A DNA stretch of 55,142 nucleotides from Planctomycetota bacterium (GTDB lineage Bacteria; Planctomycetota; MHYJ01; WSZJ01; JACPWG01): positions 1 through 55,142 of the forward strand of contig JACPWG010000128.1 in the NCBI GenBank assembly GCA_016197205.1, written 5' to 3'. The position numbers and the translations under genes are program-made. The notes under the pieces are model-generated. The model worked only from the letters and a program-made list of their open reading frames with translations, was not told where the DNA came from and did no database searches. Below are positions 25,713-35,080 of this stretch, piece by piece; positions within the stretch are counted from its first letter, which is position 1, and every line of letters begins with the position of its first letter.

Positions 25713-26366
25713 ATGGCGAACGTGACCCTGGAGACTGTAACGCGCCAACTGGAGCTTGCGGAACAACTCTGGGCCGGAAGGAATGCGATGTTCGAGCCTC
25801 AGGACTTGCCCGGACGCTTCGGGCGCGTGATCCGGTCGATCGACCAGCTGCTGGAGGCGCTGGGCTGCGAGGCGGTGCTCGCCGGCGGCTGGGCTGTGTG
25901 GCGCCACGGCTTTCTTGGCCGGCTCACGCGGGACGTGGACATCGTGCTCGCGGCGGACCAAGTTGACGCTTTTCTCCGCGCGGCCTCGGTTTCCGGATTC
26001 GTGGTCCTGCCGCAACCCCCCGGTAGATGGCCGAAGCTGCTTCACGAGGAAACCGAGGTCCGAGTGGACATCTTGCCCGAGGGCCAACGCCCGGGCACGG
26101 CGTCCCGACCCGCGCCGACCACCATTCCGCATCCTGCCCGCATGGGCGCCACCCGCGCAAGCCTGAAGTACATTGCGCTGGAGTCGCTGGTCGAGTTGAA
26201 ACTGGCGGCCGGACGGCTCGGGGACGAGCACGACGTCGTCGAGTTGATCCGCGGCAACCCGGAGCGTCTCGACGACGTTCGGCGGCACCTGGCCGCCGTC
26301 CATGTCGACTATGTCGCCGCCTTCGAGCGGTTGGTCGAACGGTCGCCGGAGCAGCAGGACGCCTGA
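25713..26366 (+). CDS. solitary nucleotidyltransferase-fold protein (AbiEii/DUF6036-like)
   Basis: 217 residues. VLAGGWAVWRHGFLGRLTRDVDIVL has the Pol-beta-type nucleotidyltransferase core (GG...D-x-D), and EVRVDILPEG gives the third acidic residue. Family members include AbiEii-type toxins, which transfer nucleotides onto RNA or tRNA, and uncharacterised standalone enzymes. No cognate AbiEi or HEPN partner is present. The ATG at 25713 follows GGAGG (25702-25706). The gene is bracketed by inverted family-2 repeat copies (25296-25419 and 26441-26500), which suggests that it arrived as a cargo gene. Confidence 0.65.
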   Translation: MANVTLETVTRQLELAEQLWAGRNAMFEPQDLPGRFGRVIRSIDQLLEALGCEAVLAGGWAVWRHGFLGRLTRDVDIVLAADQVDAFLRAASVSGFVVLPQPPGRWPKLLHEETEVRVDILPEGQRPGTASRPAPTTIPHPARMGATRASLKYIALESLVELKLAAGRLGDEHDVVELIRGNPERLDDVRRHLAAVHVDYVAAFERLVERSPEQQDA

Positions 26367-26440
26367 CCACTGCGCTTGCCGGCCCGCGCAGTTCGGTCCA
26401 GCCTGCGCTCCGCAGCTCGCGTCGAGCGAGCGAACGAGTG

Positions 26441-26500
26441 ACGCCCGCGCCCCCAGGAGCCTCGAGGTCCGAGTCTGCGCAGTTATTTTTTCCCGGGCGC
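26441..26500. repeat. family 2 inverted-repeat element, half copy
   Basis: 60 bp matching one half of copy 1 in the opposite orientation (CCCCAGGAGCCTCGAGGTCC and GCGCAGTTATT, then CGGGCGC). It ends directly at the TAG stop (26501-26503) of the kinase-FGE gene. Together with copy 1 it flanks the nucleotidyltransferase gene in inverted orientation. Confidence 0.7.
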
Positions 26501-29029
26501 CTAGCGGAAGTCTTTTGCACAGCGGAAGCCGAGGTTCTCCGCCCGCCGGTCGGCCGGCAGGGCGCACCGCGTCGCGAGATGCTCGGGTCGAAACAGCCCG
26601 GACTGCAAGGGATGCGCGAACGAGCTGCCGCGGACGATGACCTTGCCGGGCGCCTGTCCGCTCTCGAAGGGCGTCGCCGTCCACTCGCACGCGTTCCCCG
26701 CCAGGTCGAACACGCCGTCCGGGCTCACGTCGAGAGGGAAGCTGCCCGGTGGGCGCAGCCCCCGGCCTCCGCCCGCGTTCGATCGGGCCTCCGCCCAGTC
26801 ATTCCCCCAGGGGAAGGCCCGGCCATCCAGGAAGCGCCCCGCCCTCTCCCACTCCTCCTCGCTGGGCAGACGCTTGCCCTTCCACCGCGCGTAGGCGTCC
26901 GCCTCCGCCCAGGAGACCATGGTGACCGGCAAGTCGCGCAGGTTCGCCGGCGGTTCGGGGCCCCCCCACGTCGACGGAGGCCGGGCGCCCGTCGCGGCCA
27001 CGAAGCGCGCATACTCGGCGCACGTCACTTCGTAGCGATCGATCCAATACAAGGGCAGGTCGACCGGGTGCTCCGTCTGAGAACCCAGCGCCTCGCCCCC
27101 GATCCGGCAGGGTCCAGACGGGATGACGGCCATGCCCTCCGGCACGTCCCGTTGGCGGGGGAGGTCCGGCACCGTGAGCGTCCTTCGGTCCGCCGCCGGC
27201 TCGGCGGAGGTGGGCTGCGACAGACGCACCAGCAGCCTCGACGTGGCTCCGTCCGCCGCCTGGAAGACCACGCAATAGGCGCCGAGGGGCGCCGCCGGCC
27301 AACTGAGCGGGGGCTCTCCTTCGAACGCCGGCTCCGCCGCGAGGCGCAACGTGCTCCCGTCGATCGGGAAGAACCGCACCCTGACCCGTGCGCCGTCCAC
27401 GCGAATGCTGCCCGAAGCCACCTTGGCGCGGGCCTCCAGCGAAAGGTAGGCCGCACGGCCCTGCGCCAGATCCCGGATCCGCGCGAGCACCTTCAACGCC
27501 GCCTCGCGGTCCCCGGCGAGGAGGAACCCGTCCGCCTTCGCAAGCGCGCCTTGGACCCATTGCTCGATCCGTTCCTTTGCCTGCTCCGCCTTTGCCTGGA
27601 TGTCCGTGCGGGACGGGTCCATGGCCACGGCGTCCAGGAGGCGCCACTCCGCCTGCCGGAGGAGGTCGGCCTGCTCCAGGCGCTGCTCTTCATCGAAGCG
27701 GGGATCGCTCCAGGTCTCCAGCAACCGTCGCGCCTGCTCCACCTTCTCCTCGATTTGTCGAAGCCGCAGGCCGCGTTGCTCGTCGTCGCGCAGCCGTGAG
27801 GCACGCCAGCTTCCCAGGATCGTCAGCAGCGCGAGGCACACGACGACCGCGAAGGAGAGCGGGACGCGATGCGCTCTCGCGCGCCGGCGCACGCGTTCCC
27901 AGGCGGACGGGGGACGCGCCGAAATGGGCCGGTCTTCGAGCCAGGCGGCGAGGTCCGCTTCGATCGCTCCGGCGTCCGCGTACCGCCGCTGCGGCTCCTT
28001 CTCCAGCGCCTTGGCGACGACGGTCTGGAGATCCCGGGGGACCTCAGGCCAGTGCGAGCGCAGGGGCAGGGGCTCCTCGCGTTCGATCTTGTCGAAAAGC
28101 TCGTAGATGTCCGCGGCCTCCAGCGGAGGGCGGCCCGCGAAGATGGCGTAGAGCATCGCCCCGAGCCCGTAGACGTCCGCCGGCGGCCCGATCCGCCGCA
28201 CGTCCCCCCGCGCCTGCTCCGGCGACATGAAAACGGGCGTGCCCACGAAATTGCCGGTCCTCGTCAGCTTCGAGTCGGTCTGGAGATTTTTCGCGAGCCC
28301 GAAGTCCGCGAGGTAGATCTGGCCCTTCAGGTCGACCAGCAGATTGCTGGGCTTGATGTCCCGGTGCACGATGCCGGCGCGGTGCGCCTTCCCGAGGGCC
28401 CGGATCGCCGGAAGCAGCGTGCGCACGACCTCTTTCGCCCGCGGGCGGGGACCGCCCGGCAGCTCCGTGAGGTAGCGGTCGAGGGTCCGTCCCTCGATCC
28501 ACTTCATCGCGAGGTAGAGCTTCCCCTCGTGCGCGCCCAGGTCAAACACGGGGACCACGTTTTCGTCATCGAGCGAGGCGGCGACCTGGGCCTCCCGTCG
28601 AAAGCGTTCGAGGTCCTCGTCTCCGACGAGAAAGCCCCGCGTGACTTTGAGCGCGACGATGCGCCCGAGGTCGCGATGACGCGCGCGATACACGATCCCC
28701 ATCCCGCCCTCGCCGGCGACCTCCAAGAGTTCGTACGGACCGAGCATCCGCTCTTCGGGGGTGACCGGCCCCGCAGGCGCCCCCGAAGCCGCGGGTTGCG
28801 CCGCGACCTGCTCGCCGGGCGGGGAAGCGGCCTGTGCAGGGGGCTCGACGGGCGCGCTGAGCCCCGCCATCGGCCCACCGATGTGCGTGAGGCTGACGGT
28901 CGCCGGCACAACCGCTTTGGCCGCCGGGCGGACCGGACTCTGGGCGTCCCGGTCCGGAGCGGCCCGGGGCGCGAGGGGGTCGCCGGCCGAGGTCACCGTG
29001 TCCTCGGGTTTGGGAGGCTGAGCCATCAT
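26501..29029 (-). CDS. membrane Ser/Thr protein kinase fused to an FGE-sulfatase (C-type-lectin-fold) domain
   Basis: 842 residues. A ~95-residue Pro/Ala-rich start precedes a Hanks-type kinase (Gly loop GEGGMGIVYRA 107-117, K128, HRDIKPSN with D224, DFG 242-244, GTPVFMSPEQ). One membrane helix lies near 392-412 (VPLSFAVVVCLALLTILGSW), followed by a coiled-coil-like Glu/Gln/Leu stretch, a small beta domain, and an FGE-sulfatase-type fold (~610-842: GMAVIPSGPCRIGG, DRYEVTCAEYARFV, LPVTMVSWAEADAYARW, GKRLPSEEEWERAGR, GNACEWT, GFRCAKDF). The catalytic Cys pair of true formylglycine-generating enzymes is absent, so it probably senses ligands outside while the kinase signals inside. The family-2 repeat abuts its stop. 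Confidence 0.88.
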   Translation of the reverse strand: MMAQPPKPEDTVTSAGDPLAPRAAPDRDAQSPVRPAAKAVVPATVSLTHIGGPMAGLSAPVEPPAQAASPPGEQVAAQPAASGAPAGPVTPEERMLGPYELLEVAGEGGMGIVYRARHRDLGRIVALKVTRGFLVGDEDLERFRREAQVAASLDDENVVPVFDLGAHEGKLYLAMKWIEGRTLDRYLTELPGGPRPRAKEVVRTLLPAIRALGKAHRAGIVHRDIKPSNLLVDLKGQIYLADFGLAKNLQTDSKLTRTGNFVGTPVFMSPEQARGDVRRIGPPADVYGLGAMLYAIFAGRPPLEAADIYELFDKIEREEPLPLRSHWPEVPRDLQTVVAKALEKEPQRRYADAGAIEADLAAWLEDRPISARPPSAWERVRRRARAHRVPLSFAVVVCLALLTILGSWRASRLRDDEQRGLRLRQIEEKVEQARRLLETWSDPRFDEEQRLEQADLLRQAEWRLLDAVAMDPSRTDIQAKAEQAKERIEQWVQGALAKADGFLLAGDREAALKVLARIRDLAQGRAAYLSLEARAKVASGSIRVDGARVRVRFFPIDGSTLRLAAEPAFEGEPPLSWPAAPLGAYCVVFQAADGATSRLLVRLSQPTSAEPAADRRTLTVPDLPRQRDVPEGMAVIPSGPCRIGGEALGSQTEHPVDLPLYWIDRYEVTCAEYARFVAATGARPPSTWGGPEPPANLRDLPVTMVSWAEADAYARWKGKRLPSEEEWERAGRFLDGRAFPWGNDWAEARSNAGGGRGLRPPGSFPLDVSPDGVFDLAGNACEWTATPFESGQAPGKVIVRGSSFAHPLQSGLFRPEHLATRCALPADRRAENLGFRCAKDFR

Positions 29030-29103
29030 CTACCCCCCGAACTTGAAGCAGCAAGGCCATGCAGGGTGCACGACGGCAAGTCCCGCGAAGCGCACTCCGG
29101 GAA

Positions 29104-30711
29104 TCACCGGTGCCCCGCCTGACCGCCGCGCTCCGCCCGGCCCTGACCGAGCTCCTTCAGCCGGGCGAGCGTGGCCTCCAGCGTGCGGCGAAAGTAGGCC
29201 CGCCTCTCCGCGAGCTTGACCTGCGCGGTCCCCGAGGTCGGCGCGTTCGAGGGGGCGGCGATCTTTTTCGACCGCGACAATTCGAGCAGGCAGGCGGCCG
29301 CACTCCCCGCGAGGGGCTGGAACTCAGGGAAATGGAACAAGCACGCCTCGTCCGTGGCCAACCCGGCGACGGCGCGAGCGGCCACCTCGGCGGCGCCCTC
29401 CGGCGGCGCCTCGCTCGGACCGAGGAACTCGCCGGCCGCACGGGACAGGTCGGTCAGGGCGGAGCGGACGCGGATGCGGGCGGCTTCCCGGTCCAGAAGC
29501 AGCGCCTCCTCCATCCGGTGGACGGCGTCCTCGACGTCGCCGAGCGCGACTGAAGCGGCAGGGGGCTTCGCACCGCGTTCGCCGAGGAGGAGCGCGAGCC
29601 CGTCCATCGCCGCGACTCGCGCGCCGGCCAACCGCTCGAAACCGGGCAGGGCCTCCGCCGCCCCCAACTCCACGGAGCGCAAGCGCGCCAGCCTCGTCGG
29701 GGAGGGCTCTCCGGCGCCGGTTCCGCCCGCCCGCTCGGGGCCGACCCCGGTTCGCAGTTCGCCGAGCAGGACCTTGATGGAGACCAACCATTGCGACAGA
29801 AGGCTTCGAGCGGGTGCGCCCGCACCCGCCGGCGCCTCGGCAGTCGTCCCGAGCCTCCGTTCCAGTTCCCGCAAATAGATGCGGCGGAGGAGCAGTTCGT
29901 CCTCGCGCGGGGCCTTCCCCTCCCGTCGCTCCCGTTCGAGGAGCTCGACGACGGTCAGGTCGAGGAAGAGCTCGGCGAGCTCCGCCTGCCGATACAACAG
30001 GAAGAAGCGTCCCGGAGCCACCAGCTCCAGAAACTCCCGCTTCAGCCCGAGCAGCTCCCCGTCCCAGGTGCCGAGGGCCACGTCGGCGTCCGGACGGCCG
30101 TCGACCCGCTCGAGTCGCGTCACGAGCGAAAAGAGCCGCTGCCGGCCTTCCGTGGCTCGCTGGTCGAGTGCGCCGCGCGCCGCGCGCTCCTCCTCCACCG
30201 TGCCGATGCGCACCGTGGCCGAGCCTTCGGGCCGGGACGAGCCCACGAGCACGGCGCGAAGCCGGTATTCGCCGGGGAGCAGCAAGGGCCGCCCGATACG
30301 GATGGTCGTCGAGAAGCGTCCGCCGCCTTCCACCTGCGCGGTGGTGGTGACGGCGGGCTCGCGCTCCGGCTCGAGCTCCAGCGTAAGGCGTACCGCGGCC
30401 CCGACCGGCGCGGCCGTCCAGCCGACGACCAGGAACGCCCGCTCGTTGGCCGCGGGCTGGAAAGAGAAACCGAGCACGAAATCGGGCCCGTCTTCGGCGG
30501 CGGCCGGGCCCGCCGCGCAAGCGAGGAGGCCGAGCGCCAGGCGGAGGGCCGCCGCCCGCCGGCCGCGGGAGCGGAGGCCGAGGCTGCGCACCGGGCGCGA
30601 GGCGTCGCCCCCGCGGGGAGGCAGCCGGGTGTCGCGTGGGAAAATCGCGGGCGGGCGCGCGGCCTCGGTCACGCCCGGAGCCGGTGCGAGCCGGGACCGG
30701 CCGCTACTCAT
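29104..30711 (-). CDS. exported protein of unknown function, coupled to the pseudopilin-like gene
   Basis: 535 residues. Hydrophobic residues ~50-72 (AAALRLALGLLACAAGPAAAED) act as a signal peptide. A beta-rich segment (~75-170) has an immunoglobulin-like look (VRLTLELEPE, GEYRLRAVLVGSS), then a long helical region rich in Glu, Arg and Leu. No family recognised. It overlaps the upstream gene by 8 bases (start ATG 30709-30711, upstream stop TAG 30704-30706). The first 40 residues are Arg/Pro-rich. A GTG at residue 41 (codon 30589-30591) would place the signal peptide at a normal position, so the true start could be there. Confidence 0.5.
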   Translation of the reverse strand: MSSGRSRLAPAPGVTEAARPPAIFPRDTRLPPRGGDASRPVRSLGLRSRGRRAAALRLALGLLACAAGPAAAEDGPDFVLGFSFQPAANERAFLVVGWTAAPVGAAVRLTLELEPEREPAVTTTAQVEGGGRFSTTIRIGRPLLLPGEYRLRAVLVGSSRPEGSATVRIGTVEEERAARGALDQRATEGRQRLFSLVTRLERVDGRPDADVALGTWDGELLGLKREFLELVAPGRFFLLYRQAELAELFLDLTVVELLERERREGKAPREDELLLRRIYLRELERRLGTTAEAPAGAGAPARSLLSQWLVSIKVLLGELRTGVGPERAGGTGAGEPSPTRLARLRSVELGAAEALPGFERLAGARVAAMDGLALLLGERGAKPPAASVALGDVEDAVHRMEEALLLDREAARIRVRSALTDLSRAAGEFLGPSEAPPEGAAEVAARAVAGLATDEACLFHFPEFQPLAGSAAACLLELSRSKKIAAPSNAPTSGTAQVKLAERRAYFRRTLEATLARLKELGQGRAERGGQAGHR

Positions 30712-33238
30712 TCAGCACCCACAGGAATTCGAGCCACTTAATCTCCGCCGGCGCGACGGCGATGTGGATGTCGTCGAAGATCGGCGTGACGTTGAGGGGC
30801 GAGAAGGCCGGATTGTGCTTGAAGCGGACCTGGTAGCGCACCGACTGATTCTTGACCGCCACGGAGAGGCCGAGGCCGGCGAGCACGTCCTCGACGAGGT
30901 CCGTGGACGGGGGAAGCGTCACGAGCCCGGCGCCGGTGTCGAGCGCCAGCTCGAGCGAGGCCGGCGCGTTGAGGAGCGGCACGCCGTTGTACGTCTCGGG
31001 GACCCACTCCGTCCAGGTCACGCCGAGCACCCGCGCCTGCGTGGGCAGCGGGTCGAACCCGCTCTCGAAGCGGCCGGCGTCGAAGGTCGGCGGGCCGGAC
31101 GTCGGCAGGTCCTCGAACCGCGACGAGGGCACACCGGGGGCGCCGGGGAGCAAGGGCACGCCGTAGATCGTCAGGTCGTCGAGCGTCGCCCCGCTGACCT
31201 CCCGTCCCCGTTCCGCGGTGTCGGAGCCTCCGACCGCCAGGAGGGCCCGGTAGGGCGGCCACCCGGAGAAGCCGACCAGCGGGCTCGCCGGCGTGGTCGA
31301 GACGGGGACCCCCGGCAAGCCGTCGACGAAGAGGGTCTGCGAGGTGCCGTCGACCCACGACACCTCGATCTTGTGCCACTCGTGGAGCTGCCCATGGCCG
31401 GGGAGCACGGACATCCAGGTGGACTCCTCGTTCAGATACGGGACCGGGAGGGCGTTCCGGTCCGCGTCCGTGCCGTAGCTGTCGGCGACGTAGCAGAGGC
31501 GCGTGGACTCCACGGTCAGCACGCCCCCGCCCAGGGCGGCGCGGATGCGGTGCTGCACGCCCGTCTCCGACGTGTCCGGAAACGTGAGGAGGAGGAGGGG
31601 GACCGGGAGGGCGCTCGCTCTGCGATCGAACTTGACCCAAAAGGACAGCGAGCCCTGGCGAGGGTCGGCGTTCCCGACCGACGCGTACCCGGTGAGCTCC
31701 GCGCGTTCGTCCGAAAAAAAGAGTCCGTCCGGCATCAGGTCGCCGCCGCGGGAGACGTCGGGACCGCTCTCCTGGTCGGTCGCCGGCAGCGGGGAGCCGG
31801 TCGCGACCTCGGCCGTGATGGCGGTCCGCATCCCGGCCGAGAAGAGGGGAGCCGGCGCCCCCGTGGGCGGCCGGGGGACGTCGGTCTGGAGCTGGACGTG
31901 CCCGGCCCAGTCGGCGGGCCGCCCACCGGCGCCGCGGGACGGGTTCGGCCAGGTGGTGGCGTTTTCGGAGGCGACGGAGGTCCTGCGGGCCTCGAAGTCC
32001 GCTTGTACCGTGTGATACAGGAACTCGAACACCTGGAGGACCGCGGTGGCCTTCGCGCAGGCCTTTTCCCGCCCGCCCGGACCGAGCAGCCGCGCGAGAG
32101 CGGTGACTTCGTATGCGCCCATTTCGCGAAAGCAGAATTCCGTGGTGCGGAAGCGCAGTTCCGTCTTGTCGAAGGGGGGATGAAGGACGGCCTCGACGTT
32201 CAACCGCGCCGGATGGAAATTCGGGTCGGCGTTCACGAGGACCGCCCAGGCCCACTCCTCGGGGAGGGGCGAGACGGGCCGCAGCGTGAGGGCGTGGAGG
32301 AACGAATAAAACTGGTTCCAGCGCTTGAACGGCCCCTGGGTGGGGAGGGGGCTGGTCCGGTAGGCGAGGAGCGCATCCGCGAGGTCGGCCGCCGTCGCAT
32401 AGGGGAGCGGGCCCCCGACGGGCCCTCGCAGGCCGGTCAGAACGGCTACAAGGACGGGCTTCGGCGCCGTATTGACGTTGATCGGCGCGCGCGGCTCCAA
32501 CGAAAACCCGGGCATGCCTTCGGGGAGCACCGCGCCGGTCGGAGCGAGGACATGCGGGTCCTCCCACGCGCTCGCGGTGAGGTATTCTTCCGCGATCGAG
32601 AAATCGCGGTCCCCGAGCAGGGAGCGCAGGGGTTCCTTGCCGGCGAAGCGCCCCTGGGCGTTGCGGAGCGCCACGATCCGGGCGCCGCGGCCGGCGATGG
32701 GATTCGTCGGATCGAGGCCGCGCGCGCGCCGGTCGTCGAGGATCGCGACTCCGAGGGTGTCGAGCATGCTCGCGAGGCCCGGGACCGGAGAGTTCAGGTG
32801 GAGCTGGGAGTTCGTGTCCAGGATCTTCAGGGTGAAGAGGTCGCCGAGGGGTGCGTACGTGCCGGGGAGCGCGCCGGAGTAGCGGAAGCCGTAGGCGCCA
32901 CCCGCATCGTAGGAGGGGCGGGCGGCCGTCTCGAGGGGCCCGCCGCCGTAGCGCCATTCGGCGCCGGGGTCGCTGAAGGTGTGCAACCCCGCCTCGCGTC
33001 GAAGCCTCACGGCGGCGTACTCGAGGCCGGAGAGGGCGAGGAGCCGGCACTGCACGGCGTCCCGGTAGGCCGCGCTGGCCCATGCTTCGCTCCGGGCCAG
33101 GTTCACAAAGACGACCGCCAGCACCGAGAGGAGGGCGAGCATCGAGAGCGTGAGAAAGAGCGCGAGCCCGCTTCGCGGCCCCGCCGGCCGGCGCCGCCCG
33201 GGGGGCCAAGAGGCGCACAAGCTTCTTCCGTTCCGCAT
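30704..33238 (-). CDS. GspK-like pseudopilin-type protein with a LamG-like domain
   Basis: 844 residues. A short basic start is followed by a hydrophobic helix (SGLALFLTLSMLALLSVLAVVFVNLARSEAW, ~24-54), the N-terminal shape of type II secretion minor pseudopilin K. Residues ~60-400 contain GspK-like text (LNSPVPGLASMLDTLGV, INVNTAPKPVLVAVLTGLRG with the NVNTA and helix-hairpin-helix-like motif). A concanavalin/LamG-like beta sandwich follows at ~500-680 (QGSLSFWVKFD, EWHKIEVSWVDGTSQTLFVDG). The GspK family caps the pseudopilus tip; the large lectin-like extension could display a carbohydrate-binding module. Start chosen at ATG 33238, just before the positive N-terminus; an ATG at 33328 has no support. 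No other secretion gene is nearby. Confidence 0.6.
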   Translation of the reverse strand: MRNGRSLCASWPPGRRRPAGPRSGLALFLTLSMLALLSVLAVVFVNLARSEAWASAAYRDAVQCRLLALSGLEYAAVRLRREAGLHTFSDPGAEWRYGGGPLETAARPSYDAGGAYGFRYSGALPGTYAPLGDLFTLKILDTNSQLHLNSPVPGLASMLDTLGVAILDDRRARGLDPTNPIAGRGARIVALRNAQGRFAGKEPLRSLLGDRDFSIAEEYLTASAWEDPHVLAPTGAVLPEGMPGFSLEPRAPINVNTAPKPVLVAVLTGLRGPVGGPLPYATAADLADALLAYRTSPLPTQGPFKRWNQFYSFLHALTLRPVSPLPEEWAWAVLVNADPNFHPARLNVEAVLHPPFDKTELRFRTTEFCFREMGAYEVTALARLLGPGGREKACAKATAVLQVFEFLYHTVQADFEARRTSVASENATTWPNPSRGAGGRPADWAGHVQLQTDVPRPPTGAPAPLFSAGMRTAITAEVATGSPLPATDQESGPDVSRGGDLMPDGLFFSDERAELTGYASVGNADPRQGSLSFWVKFDRRASALPVPLLLLTFPDTSETGVQHRIRAALGGGVLTVESTRLCYVADSYGTDADRNALPVPYLNEESTWMSVLPGHGQLHEWHKIEVSWVDGTSQTLFVDGLPGVPVSTTPASPLVGFSGWPPYRALLAVGGSDTAERGREVSGATLDDLTIYGVPLLPGAPGVPSSRFEDLPTSGPPTFDAGRFESGFDPLPTQARVLGVTWTEWVPETYNGVPLLNAPASLELALDTGAGLVTLPPSTDLVEDVLAGLGLSVAVKNQSVRYQVRFKHNPAFSPLNVTPIFDDIHIAVAPAEIKWLEFLWVLNE

Positions 33239-33328
33239 GCGTTCGCAGGCCTCGATAGAGCCGTCCCAAGTGTAACAAGGCGCCGGCGGCGGATCAATGG
33301 GCGAGCTGCGTGGAGCCCGCCGCTTCAT

Positions 33329-33459
33329 CGGGTGTGGCTACTTTTCGACGACAGCGCCCAGACCGCCTGAAGGCGGTACTACGAACAGTAGGTTCCGAGA
33401 GCAGCACCCACTGTTTGTAGTACCCCCTTCAGGGGGCATACGAAAAGTAGCCACACCCG
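33329..33459. mobile_element. MITE-like element, family 4, with 19-bp inverted ends and 6-bp target duplication
   Basis: 131 bp with perfect 19-bp terminal inverted repeats (CGGGTGTGGCTACTTTTCG) flanked by direct repeats CTTCAT (33323-33328 and 33460-33465). Internally a second inverted pair: CCGCCTGAAGGCGG and CCCCCTTCAGGGGG, each beside a GTAGTAC/GTACTAC box. It cannot encode a transposase, so it would be moved in trans. The TGA stop of the downstream minus-strand hybrid kinase (33462-33464) lies in the target duplication. Confidence 0.8.
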
Positions 33460-33461
33460 CT

Positions 33462-35036
33462 TCATTTCGCCGCGGGGCTCTTGGCAAGAAAGTTGGAGAG
33501 CGCGTAGAGCAGGTCGTCCGGAACGAACGGCTTCGTCACAAACCCGTCCGCGCCCGCCTTGAGCGCGCGCTGGCGGGTGGGGGCGTCCGCCCGTGCGGAG
33601 AGCATCCAGACGGTGAGGTGTCGGGTCCTGGGCCCTTCCCGCAGTTCGCGCATGAGGGAGACCCCATCGCGATCGGGCAGCGCGATGTCGAGAAGCACGA
33701 GATCGAAGGGGAGGGACTGGGCCAGGTCGATGCCCCGGGTCGCGTCCCCGGCCGTATAGACCTCGTACCCCGTGGCGCTGAGGAGGGTCTTCATGAAGTC
33801 CCGGATGTCCGGCTCGTCGTCGATGACCAGGATGCGTCGCCCTTCGCCGCGCCGGAGAAGGCGGGCGCGACGGCGACGGGTCGAGTCGGTCCGGGAGCTT
33901 GCAGGCCTTTCCGCGAGGGGCAGGTGGAACAGGAGCCTGGCGCCCTTGCCCGGCTCGCTCTCGCAGCGGATGGGGCAGCCGTGGGCGTCGAGGATCTCCT
34001 TGACGATCGCGAGCCCGAGCCCCAGCCCGCCGTGGCGTCGGGTGAGGCTGCCGTCGGCCTGCCAGAAACGCTCGAAGATGTGAGGCTGGGCCTCCAGGGG
34101 GATGCCGCACCCTGTGTCGCTCACCTGCACCGCCGCCCACCCGCCCCCCTCGACGTCGCAGCGAACTTCGATCTCCCCGCCGTTCGGGGTGAACTTTACG
34201 GCATTGCCGACGAGGTTCGTGAGCACATGGCCGATGAGCGCCTCGTCGGCGAAGACGCCGATGGGAACGGCCGGCAGGAGGGAGCGCAGCGTGACGCCCT
34301 TCTTTTCACACTCCGGCCGGAAGGAGTCGATGGCCTGCGACAGCGAGGACTGGAGCGTGAAGGCGGAGCGGTCCAGCGGTCGCCGATGCGCCTGGATCCC
34401 GGCATACAGGAGAAGGCTCTCGATGGTCGACCGCTGGCGGTGGGCGTTGCGGAGCGACACCTCGAGGGCCTGTCGTTGCGCGGGCGTCAGGGGGCCCATG
34501 TCGCCGGAGAGCAGGAGCTCGCCGTAGCCCACCATGGAAACGAGGGGCGTACGCAGCTCGTGCGAAACCCGGGCGAGGAATTCCTGCTGCATCCGGTCCA
34601 GCTCTTCGAGGCGGCACTTTTCCCGTCTGGTCTCGCGCAACTCCGCCTCGAGGGCGAGCCGCTCAAGAATCTTGCGGACCGCGAGCGGGACCCTGCGCAC
34701 GAGGTCGTTGGACTTGACGACATAGTCGCGTGCGCCCAGTTTCATGGCATCGACGGCGACCTCCTCGCTTCCCATGCCCGTCACGACGACCACGTTCAGG
34801 GCGGGGTAGCGGGCCCGGACCTCCCGAAGCACCGCCAGGCCATCCGTGTCAGGCAGGCAGAAGTCGAGGAGGAGGATGTCGAAGGGCGCCCGGGCGAGGG
34901 CCTCCAGGCAGTCTCTACCGGTGGCGGCCGACTCGAGCGTGCACTGCAGCCCTTCGGCCTCGAGGGCCCTTCGAACGAGCAGGCGGTGGCTGGAGACGTC
35001 GTCAACGAGGAGGATGCGTGGTTTCTCATCGCTCAT
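33462..35036 (-). CDS. hybrid two-component protein, REC-HisKA-HATPase-REC
   Basis: 524 residues, soluble. The first receiver has D58 (LLLDFCLP) and VVKSN, then a HisKA domain with VSHELRTPL (H159), an N-box LVGNAVKFTPNG, DTGCGIP, GLGLGLAIVKEI and a second receiver (VIDDEPDIRDF, VLLDIALPDRDG, FVTKPF). A long Arg-rich linker (~385-400) separates the kinase from the last receiver. Four further minus-strand signalling genes lie upstream, so the set may be one relay. The stop is within the family-4 target duplication. Confidence 0.9.
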   Translation of the reverse strand: MSDEKPRILLVDDVSSHRLLVRRALEAEGLQCTLESAATGRDCLEALARAPFDILLLDFCLPDTDGLAVLREVRARYPALNVVVVTGMGSEEVAVDAMKLGARDYVVKSNDLVRRVPLAVRKILERLALEAELRETRREKCRLEELDRMQQEFLARVSHELRTPLVSMVGYGELLLSGDMGPLTPAQRQALEVSLRNAHRQRSTIESLLLYAGIQAHRRPLDRSAFTLQSSLSQAIDSFRPECEKKGVTLRSLLPAVPIGVFADEALIGHVLTNLVGNAVKFTPNGGEIEVRCDVEGGGWAAVQVSDTGCGIPLEAQPHIFERFWQADGSLTRRHGGLGLGLAIVKEILDAHGCPIRCESEPGKGARLLFHLPLAERPASSRTDSTRRRRARLLRRGEGRRILVIDDEPDIRDFMKTLLSATGYEVYTAGDATRGIDLAQSLPFDLVLLDIALPDRDGVSLMRELREGPRTRHLTVWMLSARADAPTRQRALKAGADGFVTKPFVPDDLLYALSNFLAKSPAAK

Positions 35037-35080
35037 GACTTGTCTTCCTATTGCGCTGTTTCAGTTGCGGCTCCGGCGCG

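Noticed and set aside
26501..27200. FGE domain of the kinase gene as a second VR of the same DGR
   Set aside because: Its end (LGFRCAKDFR) lacks the RGGAW...GFRVVVS stretch of the TR, so there is no matching repeat.
29879..33370. A very long open frame on the plus strand opposite the pseudopilin-like and exported genes
   Set aside because: It is a GC-rich antisense shadow with Arg/Gly/Pro-rich composition and no domain signal; the minus-strand frames have membrane helix, GspK and LamG motifs.
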